Shown here piece by piece: positions 1 through 7,778 of a DNA stretch of 10,987 bases. The notes beneath the pieces were generated by a model. The model saw only the letters and a program-made list of their open reading frames with translations, was not told where the DNA came from and made no database searches. Source of the stretch: Coemansia sp. RSA 922 (lineage: Eukaryota; Kickxellomycota; Kickxellomycetes; Kickxellales; Kickxellaceae); assembly GCA_027577415.1 (NCBI GenBank), contig JANBQS010000873.1, positions 1-10,987 on the forward strand, in the 5' to 3' direction. The position numbers and the translations under genes were made by a program. The stretch's first letter is position 1, and every line of letters begins with the position of its first letter.

Positions 1-1
1 T

Positions 2-978
2 CGCGTGCAACCCCAGCATACAGCTAGATCTGGTGCCTCAGGGCGGCGGAGTGCCTCTCCTGAACATGCAAACGGACACATGCAAGCACATAAAGCCATG
101 AAGCCTGCTGCACGCCACGTCGCAACCCCTGAGCTGCCAAGCGACATACTCTCTCCACGCCCAGTAGGCAAGTAACAATGGTGCATACGTCCCTTACTAT
201 TGTTCTAACTCCATGCTGTTGTCTAATAAACATGTTGCTGACATGACTATATCTTAGATAACACGTTGTACCAGGCCGTGGCACCACAGCACCTGATGAC
301 CAAGCCCTCCAGCAACGTAATCTATCCACTAGCCTCAAAGAACAACGTAGCAAATGGCGATCAGCTCCCTGCAAGTGTGGAGATTCATGACTCGAGTGAC
401 GACGATATCAGCTCGGATATTGAGTTTCCAGCCGACATTATGCAGCCACCCGAAGTCCACAGCGCACCTAGGGACGATAGTGCCGCTCATTCAACACTGG
501 TTAACAACGAGGTAGACGAAGACATTGCATTTGATTCGGAGCTGAGTCCTGATCATGCCATTGACATAATTGTTGGTAAGTGACATGCACCGTGTACTAG
601 CTGCTGTAACTAGCATGGAAATTAACAGTGCTCAAGCCATTATTGATGCACAAACATGTACACACTAATTGTAGAGTTGCAGACAACTGTTTCCGATCTT
701 GCCAAACAGGGCATCCAGCTAATAACGCAAGTATACACTTTGAACATCGTGCTATTGTACATACTTGTTGTGATAATGTTAATAATCTTTTATTTCAAAA
801 TGCATGAAGCGCCTGTAGGGACATGGAAGCGATGCTTGGAAAGTACCAGCGCGTAGTCGACCAGGCCGTGCAGTCTCAAGATAAAGTCCGGGCTACACTT
901 GTGAGGCAGTGGGACACAACTAAGCGCCATGCTCAGGAGTTGCTCGAGTCTGTCAAAATATCTATGCCAATTGAGTAA
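2..978 (+). CDS. 3' part of a multi-exon gene, unrecognised protein with acidic middle and helical C-terminus (5' end outside window)
   Basis: Preferred model: join(<2..167, 258..575, 675..756, 819..978), 726 nt, 241 codons plus TAA at 976-978; every junction keeps frame. Exon 1 is Ser/Pro/Ala/His/Arg-rich and disordered-looking. Exon 2 carries an acidic stretch (IHDSSDDDISSDIEFP and onward to about nt 520). The last two exons join into a Leu/Gln/Lys/Glu-rich segment that reads like one long helix or coiled coil, ending SVKISMPIE. No domain is recognised and I assign no function. The third intron is the weak point. Read straight through, exon 3 instead encodes a hydrophobic run (LLYILVVIMLIIFYF, about nt 749-799) and stops at 854-856, which would make a tail-anchored membrane protein. 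I prefer splicing because the frame at 808-978 is open, charged and coding-like. The first two introns are well supported, the third moderately. Missing N-terminal exons lie to the left. Confidence 0.6.
168..257 (+). other. Intron with GC-AG boundaries (phase 1)
   Basis: The open frame from position 2 runs to a stop at 173-175. Just before it is a perfect GC-donor consensus, AG|GCAAGT (166-173). The acceptor is atcttag ending at 257, with a CTGAC branch-point-like motif at 238-242, 15 nt upstream. Joining 167 to 258 gives a phase-1 codon (G|AT, Asp) and enters exactly the frame that is open to 583. The only nearby GT donor (164) would give the wrong frame. Confidence 0.65.
576..674 (+). other. 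Intron, GT-AG, 99 nt (phase 1)
   Basis: The donor GTAAGT (576-581) is the full consensus and lies in the last codons before the in-frame TGA at 581-583. The acceptor is ttgtag ending at 674, with CTAAT at 665-669 as a possible, rather close, branch site. Joining G575 to AG at 675-676 gives a Glu codon and enters the open frame starting with Leu at 677. Confidence 0.7.
757..818 (+). other. Tentative intron, GT-AG, 62 nt (phase 2)
   Basis: The donor is a weak GTACAT; the acceptor is cctgtag ending at 818; the interior is T-rich with a TTAAT motif around 779-783. It is the one GT/AG pair I found that moves the reading frame from exon 3 into the charged open frame 808-978. Without it the hydrophobic stretch at 749-799 would be translated as a membrane segment. 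Confidence 0.45.
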
Positions 979-1090
979 ATTCTACTAGAATTTCTGATTC
1001 TTATGTACGGCCTGTTTGTTTAGTACGGCTCGGCTGTGCCTATAATTACAATATCACTTGCCCTGGCAAACAAAAGGACCATTGTTGAAT

Positions 1091-1425
1091 GTTGGCTTAG
1101 CCAGAGTTACCCAGCCCACAACTATCAATGATACCTTAGAAGTCCATCAATCGGTCCTTGTGGTGTAGATGGATTGGTTCGCGAGTTTTTGTTTATTGAT
1201 GATGGAACAGGTATTATTCCTGTCACTCAGCCTTGATGAGATTCCAGCAGCAGACTTGCTGTTGACAAGGATTACCGAGCGATTCGTGAGGAGATGTGCC
1301 TTCTTTCTCTGTACAGCTGCGCTCACCCAACAACCATCGGCCTGACAGTGGAGGTGTTTGGCTACATTGTGCATAGATTGTCAAACTCCACTACAGACCG
1401 ATCTCTGCCTGCTCGGTGGACTTAA
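1091..1425 (+). pseudogene. Broken OB-fold-like coding remnant (RPA32/STN1-type)
   Basis: Frame 1 (1091-1168) reads ...RVTQPTTINDTLEVHQSVLVV before a TAG at 1166-1168. One frame over, 1162-1233 reads GVDGLVREFLFIDDGTGII...Q, then two TGAs at 1234-1239. The same frame reopens at 1240-1422 with DYRAIREEM and TIGLTVEVFGYIVHRL, ending TAA at 1423-1425. The order V-x-VG, then hydrophobic-IDDGTG-I, then a helical spacer, then V-x-V-x-G-x-I, is the pattern of the single OB fold of RPA32 and STN1, single-strand DNA or telomere-binding proteins. The spacer length is closer to STN1. This is motif recognition by eye. One missing base near 1160 and the double stop break the frame; a very short intron (about 38 nt from 1210) is an unlikely alternative. 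The partner C-terminal domain is not found downstream. Confidence 0.4.
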
Positions 1426-1570
1426 TGCAACCAGCTCAGCCTAAAGTATGTTATCTTAGAGCGAGGCTTGCTCAGTAGTAGTCATGCAGTATTGTGGAGG
1501 GTGACTAGTCCAGGATCTACTCTATCCCTTACTTTGTGGACATGTTGCTGCCACATGTTGATAGAATGCG

Positions 1571-1577
1571 TATAAAT
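1571..1577 (+). promoter_or_regulatory. TATA-like box upstream of acyltransferase paralogue A
   Basis: TATAAAT inside gcgTATAAATATATcc, about 220 nt upstream of the candidate ATG at 1794. Paralogue B has the same heptamer about 105 nt upstream of its ATG. This is a motif match in moderately AT-rich sequence only. Confidence 0.35.
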
Positions 1578-1598
1578 ATATCCTTCGCACTGAATACA

Positions 1599-1641
1599 CT
1601 AGGCAATAATATGCCTAGCAAGTCTGACATTGACATGTCAG
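1599..1641 (+). repeat. Two adjacent perfect inverted repeats (twin hairpins)
   Basis: First: CTAGGCA (1599-1605), 6-nt loop ATAATA, TGCCTAG (1612-1618). Second: CTGACA (1624-1629), 6-nt loop, TGTCAG (1636-1641), which also contains the 10-bp palindrome TGACATGTCA (1631-1640). Both stems are perfect and have equal loop lengths, and they sit 5 nt apart. They lie just downstream of the TATA-like box, so they would be in the leader RNA or a dyad binding region of paralogue A. Role unknown. Confidence 0.6.
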
Positions 1642-1793
1642 TGCACTAGTTAATATCACAAAAGGACATAGTGCGTGGGGCCAGCCAGAACTTTACAACT
1701 CCTTCCACACTCATTTGGCAACATTTTCTTTGTTCTAGGCTTGCACATCAACATTAATACAATTTCTGCTTGCATGGTGCTGGCAATCTGACC

Positions 1794-3266
1794 ATGGACA
1801 AGCTATAACGCGACATTCAGTCACAGACGATCGAATTGTGTGTCCTGGACACACTGTTGTCGTTTTCAAACATACCCTTTCTCTTTTATTACAGAAATGA
1901 TACTGACGACTCCAATTTCATGCCTCCATAGGTGCTGCGTGACTCGTTTATTACGACTCTACTGGACTTTCCTAATCTGGTCGAGCATCTGGAGATGGAT
2001 GGCAGTGGTCGCACCAGGATTGTCGTGGATAGAGCCAACATAAATCACCCCGAATACCTCGAGTCCCAAAGCGATGTACATTTCCAAGATCTCCAGACTT
2101 CCAAATTTAGCTGGGATGCCTTGCCTCGCGGAGTTGCCACAACTGGCTCCGTTACTAGGTTAAGTGCAGATGGCACAATTAAACTTGCCAACATACACGT
2201 AGTCAGATTGCAAGACAACAGCGGCCTGGTCTTGTTTATCAATACTACGCATGCTGTATTTGATGGGATTGGATACTGCACATTCGTCAATCGCTGGGCG
2301 GAGATTGCAAAGTGGATGCGCAGCGGAGACACTACACGCGAACTGCCCGTGTTTCAGGGTAGCTTCACACGCAATACCTTGGCTAGACATGTGCCCATAG
2401 AACGAAGGGCACTTGATGACTCCACTAGAAATATGTTTACTACATCAAGTCTATTAGCCAAGTGGCTGGCATGGATTTCACCCAGAACCCGAGGAGCACT
2501 AATCGGCAGTGCTGTTTCTCTTCCGCACAACAAGGGTCATTTATTCCACATCTCCTCTCCCATGCTTGCATTGCTACATTCTTTTATTAAGGAGTATGTC
2601 GACTGCACCAAGCGCATTTCAGACAATGACATCCTCACTGCTCTTGTAAGCATGCTGGCTGCTCAGAGCGAAGCCGAGCAAATTACTTGGTCTTCCCATT
2701 TGGGCATTCTAAATTATTTAGTCTCATATCTTATTCCTTCAGTCTTTGTCCAAGACAGGGAGTTTGCTACGGAGATTGTCATTGACACACGCCCGCGGCT
2801 AGCTGGTCTGAGGACAGCGAAGTATATGGGAAATGCAGTTTTTGCAGGTTGTCTAACCAACTCACTCGAGAGCATGACTGGTGGTATTAATGCTTGTTCA
2901 CTGGCTCTGGTGGCTAGAAGGGTGTGAAAACTTGTCCATCACATAGGCGCTCCCTACATTGGACAGTTGTTTGATATGCTAAATAGTGACCCCTCGCGCT
3001 TCATGTGCCCATTGGCGCAAGATATAACTAGAATGCCAGCAGTTGTGTCTAATCAGTCTCGGTTTGAGTTATACAAGGCCGACTTTGGCTGTGGTATTCC
3101 TGCTTGGGTAAGCCCAATTGAGATTCAATTTCCTCACTACGTGGCAATTATTCCAGTACACCCATCGATTGGTGGCTACGGGATTCACATAACCATGTCA
3201 AGGAAAGCCATGGCGAGTATACTTTGCAACAAGTTTTGGATGAACACCGTTGACTTACTGTACTAA
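1794..3266 (+). pseudogene. BAHD/transferase-family acyltransferase, paralogue A, with three in-frame stops
   Basis: One frame, 490 codons from ATG 1794 (context accATGG) to TAA 3264-3266. It is interrupted only by TAA 1806-1808 (codon 5), TAG 1929-1931 (codon 46) and TGA 2925-2927 (codon 378); there is no frameshift. Family marks: the HxxxD catalytic motif HAVFD at residues 153-157, within INTTHAVFDGIGY; DFGCG at 430-434, the counterpart of the C-terminal DFGWG structural motif, followed by IPAWVSPIE; and the N-terminal LDTLLSFSNIPF plus LRDSFITTLLDFPNL, the usual start of the first domain. The family transfers acyl groups from CoA thioesters to hydroxyl or amine acceptors in the cytosol; the substrate here is unknown. 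The highly conserved 'PLLAGHL' region reads PNLVEHL, a loss of the usual Gly. The TGA at 2925 aligns with Arg (CGT) in paralogue B. Length is normal for fungal members. It was probably inactivated recently, though readthrough or a different N-terminal structure is not excluded. Confidence 0.8.
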
Positions 3267-3661
3267 GATGTTACATTATTTACTAACGCTTGGGCAAGTT
3301 ACAAAATCTGAACAAATTACTGTAAACAAATGTCAAGCTGTGGTTTCGTGAATACATCCACAATCTTAGTGTTGTGAAACTGGTATAACTAATTTAAGGC
3401 AATGCAACAAGGCTTGAATCAACTTGAATAACACCAATAATATTTTAACGTAGTGTACAATTATAAACATGCAACTGTTGACAATACAAATATCAAAATT
3501 TACTATATAAATAGGTGTATTGATAATGCAAAGAACACTTATCCTATTTATGTTGTCTAAACCCTTATATTTATTTTGATGCTGCTTTGGTGGTGTTAAT
3601 AACTCTTCTTGAGAACACCACTCGGAATTATGAGGGACGTAAGTGGTATTATAAGCAGGTG
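3267..3661. other. AT-rich non-coding stretch between paralogue A and the LINE 3' end
   Basis: It holds the 3' flank of paralogue A and, on the minus strand, the probable 3' untranslated region of the LINE. Open frames here are AT-rich and have no recognisable motif. I could not identify a poly(A)/poly(T) tail or target-site duplication that would mark the LINE boundary. Confidence 0.4.
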
Positions 3662-4345
3662 TCAACAGAGGCAATGGGTGTAGATCTTGTCAATGACCAA
3701 TGCAATCTTAATCGCACTAGCCATATCGCTCTTTTTTAGAGCCACGAGCACAGAATAAATGACATTCGCCTGTTGTTGGTGTTGCTTTTGTTGCCCATCT
3801 AGCTCGCGGAGTGCATTTGCAATGATAGGGCCGAGCTTAGCTTTGGCACCGATGCAGTCTGCGGCGTGGTCGCGAGATATAGGCTCGCCACACTTTTGGC
3901 ATTGTGAGGGCTGAATCGCCACAGCGCCTAGAAGCCAATGGATGATCGGCGTCCTGTGCTGTACAAACATCGAGCATATCAAGCCCAGCGACATGATCTG
4001 AGCGACTCGTGTGGCCGATTTGTTAGCGCCTCTAAGAGCCTGCAAGCAAGTCTGCTTCTTTTCGCCGATGGTCGTGGTGATGCGATGAGGTGGGCCAGCG
4101 CAATATGCCTCCTGGCAAAGCTGCGGGATCAAGTGGCTACTCTTTATCTGCGCAACGCGTTCCATATCGAACAGACCATTAAGAATGTGCTTGTTGTCAG
4201 TGTCGAGCTGACGACGGCGAATGGAGCTGGATATCATTGCATGCCAGCGGTGCTTCATTGTCTCCATCTTACACAACAAATTAATAGCCACGTATGACGT
4301 TGACTTGGGCACTCTGAGCATGACATGTAGCATATCATCCTGGCA
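3662..4345 (-). pseudogene. LINE C-terminal region with CCHC zinc knuckle
   Basis: After the TGA at 4346-4348 the same frame stays open for 223 codons to the natural-looking end at 3662-3664. It contains CQKCGEPISRDHAADC (3854-3901), a C-x2-C-x7-H-x3-C knuckle, the usual nucleic-acid-binding element C-terminal to RT in several LINE clades, followed by a Gln-rich helix. It is the best preserved part of the element. Confidence 0.75.
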
Positions 4346-5480
4346 TCACTCCAGAACCTTGATAAGTGAGGCGTTTGGAATGCAGATCTCCAAGGCGTAC
4401 TCCATGGTGGGCCAGATAAAGGCCTTATACATGCCAATTACCCAGTTGAGATTACCACCCAAGTTTGTGATGCCGACGCTGTGTATGTAGCCAAACTTGG
4501 CTTGCGCATGTGTACACATCAGCTCCAAGTGCTTTTCGGGAGCAACGTCATTGACACAGATCATCACTCCAAGGTGTTTGAAGTTGCATTCTTGTGGAAG
4601 GGCCTGTCCATCGATCTGGAGTGACAGTTGCAGCGTAGCTAGAAAGACACACTTCTCTGGGGCCCATGTAGTCTTCTGCTCGGCGGCAAATGTGGACATC
4701 ACATCCAGGATGCTCTGTGCTTCGTCGGGCTAGCGAGTAACTGTGGCAATGTCAGCGGCAAAGGCAATGACGCCAATGTAACGGTGTGCAGGACAAGCAC
4801 TCAGCCCTTCCTTGTGCACCAGGCTTGGTGCTTTGTCAATTATATAATAAAACAACAACGGTGACAGGGAGGAGCCCTGTACTACACCGCCGAGGACTGC
4901 TTGATGTTCGGATAGCTCATTGTCTACCATGACCACAAACTACGTCTTCAGCAGCATGGCCTTTACTAGGAGGTATAGGCGGCCGTCAAGTCTGTTTTAG
5001 TTAATAGTCTCGCATAGCTTATCGCGGAGTACACGGTCATACGTGCCATTAATATCCCTGTTTAGGATGACGCAGAATTCCCGTGGGCACGATGATGCGG
5101 CTGTGTGGAGTGCTGCTACAGCATCGAATGTGGACCGGCAGAAGCGAAAGCCCTGCTGGCTGCGATCGAGCGAGCACATCTTCTGAGTAATCGGATCGAG
5201 CATGCATTTCTCAACAACCTTTCTTAATATAGATCCAATACATATAGGACGGTAGTTGGCGACTATTGCGAGGGTTACCCTTCTTAAAGATGGGCACTAG
5301 TTAGGGTTGATTCCACGCGACTAGGATGGTGCCAAAGTGCCAACAGAGCTGGAGTAGCTGCATAAAAGCTTCGACTGCGTCAGAACTGGCTTTAAGAGCT
5401 TCTACTTGGAATTCGTCTGGACCGGGTGCATTGCTGGATCCGCCGCACTTGAGCGTGTGTTTCACTGCATCAGCCGTGAA
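4346..5480 (-). pseudogene. LINE reverse transcriptase domain (remnant, active site damaged)
   Basis: Finger and palm motifs are readable across stops and a frame change: LVPIFKKGNP (about 5303-5270), NYRPICIGSIL, then QQGFRF and motif A DINGTYDRV (5036-5056 holds the two Asp codons), motif B GGVVQGSSLSPLLF (about 4850-4894), and motif C, which reads FAAD (4751-4762) instead of the usual Y/F-A-D-D. The first catalytic aspartate of motif C is therefore Ala. The thumb region shows FKHLGVMICVND and YKAFIWPTMEYALEI. Four stops interrupt the segment 4730-5303. It is inactive by any reading. Confidence 0.85.
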
Positions 5481-6025
5481 CGGATTGGCCTGACTCTTGC
5501 CTAGGTGTCGTCGGTATTCCTCATAAATGATGCTGATCGGGCTAGCATCATGGCACTAACAGAGCCTGCGGACAGCAGGCGCTGTCTGCATTACCACCAG
5601 GCAAGCACTGCTTGCTGGTAGGCTGTATTGAACTCCTTTTGGGCTTCAAGTGCATCCTCATGAACGAGGACTGTGAGGTGTTCACTGGCAGGTCCACTCT
5701 CTGCTAACGACCGATAGTAGTGATGTTCGAGAATTACGTGGTTCTTAAGCTTCTTTAGCGAGCGAGACCACCATAGCGGTTTTCTCTGTCTGAGTGGCCG
5801 ATGTCACCCTACTGACTGCTCCATAGCGTCGCGAATTATGCTGCAAAAATCGTCGTTGGGCGACTCCAGCGCTGCCGTTGTCTTCTCAAATGTGGTAGTA
5901 TTCGGATCTAGCGCTAGTAGCCGCTTAGCTTCCTCTGCCCACTCCTTAAAGCCATCGTCTACGAGACGGTGGTATTTGTCACGAGCATCATCGTCTGTAT
6001 CTAGGAGGTTAGTGCGGAGCCGTGG

Positions 6026-6703
6026 TCAGGCCACTATGCCTTCTGTATGTGGCAATGATATGCAACACTCGATGGCTCTGTGGTCGCTCGCTAGGCATAG
6101 CTCGTTTCTCTCCTCCGTGATACCGTTGGCTTCTGCCACCCAAAAATCAAGGATGGTGGCTTTCGCTGCTGGTTCGGCCAATACAAGATCGACTATCGAT
6201 GAGCCGTTGTGGTTCGAGAATGTCATTTGTGGCACAGGCAGGCGAGTGTTCATCACCTCCATGTCTGTGGCGCGTATGTGTGCTTCGAGAATGTGTGCTC
6301 TATGGTTGTCGCCATGGTCGCCTGATAGCTGCCCCAGGCGGCTATTGAGGTCGCCAATAATGATCATAGGCGAGTACATCTCGAAGGGTGTGCGATCTGT
6401 GAGCTCGGCAATGGCTTCCCTGTTGTCTAGTTCTGGCGGCAGGTATGCAAATTGCCATAGTTGCTTTGGTCCTGCTGGGGGACCGACGAATACGGAGATT
6501 GTGTTCGTGGTCTCATTTGACAGCAGGGTAATCCCGGCAAATCGTGCTCTATTCCAGCCTATCATTAGAGCATATGCTATGCTTTCATGCGTGTCAGAAT
6601 GGGTGGGATGCAAATGAACGTCCAACCGTTCATTGTCACTTTTATTCTTGCAATTGACCTCTGCAACTGCCAGAAAATCTGGGGACTGGCCGTTTTCTCC
6701 CGG
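6026..6703 (-). pseudogene. LINE APE-like endonuclease domain (remnant)
   Basis: Exonuclease/endonuclease/phosphatase fold that nicks target DNA for the element. Visible motifs in order: PDFLAVAEVN, with the metal-binding Glu codon at 6659-6661; GDLNSRLG (6332-6355), the GDFN motif; SSIVDLVL, matching the S-x-I/V-D motif; and SDHRAI (6071-6088), holding the catalytic Asp-His. The core catalytic set therefore survives, but the usual N-terminal strand before the Glu is missing or beyond the TAG at 6704-6706. After the TGA at 6026 the frame continues with a basic and acidic helical linker, then KPLWWSRSLKKLKNH (about 5780-5736), the Trp-Trp region seen between endonuclease and RT in LINEs. Confidence 0.8.
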
Positions 6704-6730
6704 CTAGTGCTCCGAAGAGCATGCATGTAG

Positions 6731-7673
6731 GTCTGCTTCATTATGTGTATAGTTGTGGTTATTAGATAAGGTGGGTCAACACAAGAGGCGTTAGAAGGAT
6801 TGCCTGCATTAATTGGAGATACAATTAAACAAGAAAGAGCAAGAACTAGGAGCCGTTAGGCAATTAGTTGTACTCATAGCTATGCCATCGGCTCCAATAA
6901 GCATATGTTGAAAGTTTTGGTTGGAGCTAATAATACTTGATAAATGTGAGCAGAGTTCAACATGTTTCTATTAAAACTGTGGCTCAGATATATATGGAGA
7001 GAACAAATGAGGAAGCAAATGATGAAACACTAATGTACCGAGCTGATATACACAAGTGAGCAAGCAGATCCAGAAGCAACCGGTCCGTATTACTGCTAAC
7101 TTTTTTGGCAGTAGTCGCCAGCAAGCATGCATTGTATCCTCAACACGTTACACCAGAGCGCTAAGCTAGATTAATCTGGAATAGGCATCAACTGTTTCTG
7201 AGAACAACTGCCAATAGAATACTTGGATGTGCTGTCGACAGAAGTATACATCGGTACACTTCTGGGAGTTTCAGCCAAAAGAGCCTGCCGCGGTGGGAAA
7301 CCATGCAGAGACAAAGAAGCACTTCCATCCGCGACGAATTGAATCATATTCATAATTACCCAGCACTATTGCACCCGTCAAAGTATAATTTTTTTAGCCA
7401 GCTCCTGCAAAGTATTTCGCTTCCATCAGAACGTCTGGTGGGAACCCCCACCACGGGCGCCTCCCTGCCGCCACTTTTCAGGTGCATTGAGTCGCTGGCG
7501 GATGGAAGATAACGTACACCAAAAGTCATTTCACTTTTGCAACAGGTGGCGCATGGGCATCTATTGTTTATTCTATCCAAGACAAAGAGCACACTACTAC
7601 CAAAACGAGAAATATGCCCACACAAATGGTAGAGCACGCACAAACGCCACTATAGCGCGATAAATGCAGCGAC
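6731..7673. other. Intergenic region without a supportable gene
   Basis: Short open frames exist on both strands around 7171-7643, including overlapping opposite-strand frames at 7303-7643, but none shows a domain, a conserved start or coding-like motifs I recognise. There is a weak inverted repeat, TACTGC...GCAGTA (7091-7113), with an 11-nt T-rich loop. It may hold eroded transposon sequence and distal promoter of paralogue B. Confidence 0.35.
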
Positions 7674-7680
7674 TATAAAT
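7674..7680 (+). promoter_or_regulatory. TATA box of acyltransferase paralogue B
   Basis: TATAAAT in gcgacTATAAATccctcc, about 105 nt upstream of the ATG at 7779. This is a normal distance for a TATA box followed by a short leader. The leader is T-rich and ends ttacagccATGG, so a 5'UTR intron ending at ttacag (7771-7776) is possible but unproven. Confidence 0.5.
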
Positions 7681-7778
7681 CCCTCCTCGTTCCATGTTGG
7701 GGCGAGTTTAGCTAGCTCTACTCTCTTGTTTAACATTGTTTATTAATATTTCTGTTCTCGTACTTAATCTTTACAGCC

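Larger units (their letters stand above)
1426..1793 (+). other. Intergenic region upstream of paralogue A
   Basis: I see no convincing coding sequence here. It holds the TATA-like box at 1571-1577 and the two hairpins at 1599-1641, described separately. It is the probable promoter and leader of the acyltransferase copy that starts at 1794. Confidence 0.4.
3662..6730 (-). mobile_element. Decayed APE-type non-LTR (LINE) retrotransposon, 5'-truncated
   Basis: Reading the minus strand from high to low coordinates gives the endonuclease (about 6703-6026), a linker, reverse transcriptase (about 5480-4346), and a C-terminal region with a CCHC knuckle ending at a stop at 3662-3664. Nearly all of it lies in one frame, with the stretch at about 5276-5550 in another. 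In-frame stops: TAG 6704-6706, TGA 6026-6028, TGA 5804-5806, TAA 5591-5593, TAA 5301-5303, TAA 4997-4999, TAG 4940-4942, TAG 4730-4732 and TGA 4346-4348. Frame changes occur near 5540-5600 and near 5270. I recognise no ORF1/gag and no RNase H domain. The 5' boundary is approximate, since coding similarity fades above about 6700. Such elements copy themselves by target-primed reverse transcription; this copy cannot. Confidence 0.85.

Noticed and set aside
24..374. 116-codon minus-strand open frame at the left edge
   Set aside because: It overlaps the plus-strand exons, whose splice sites and frame joins are consistent; the minus frame is Arg/Cys/Leu-rich noise.
228..1556. Shared ACATGTTGCTG near 230 and near 1540
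   Set aside because: An 11-nt match without further flanking similarity is expected by chance in about 11 kb.
3366..3674. 102-codon minus-strand open frame
   Set aside because: AT-rich, Ile/Leu/Val-heavy composition without motifs; it overlaps the LINE end and looks like translated 3' untranslated sequence.
3938..4490. Plus-strand open frames of 119 and 89 codons
   Set aside because: They are antisense to the best preserved part of the LINE C-terminal region and thumb, and carry no motifs of their own.
6205..6225. tRNA B-box-like GGTTCGA
   Set aside because: It lies inside the endonuclease coding region and has no matching A-box or cloverleaf stems; I found no supportable tRNA in the window.
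5838..6617. 259-codon open frame on the plus strand
   Set aside because: It is the antisense shadow of the LINE endonuclease and linker. The opposite strand carries clear GDLNSR and SDH motifs, while this frame is Ser/Arg/Val-rich with no domain.
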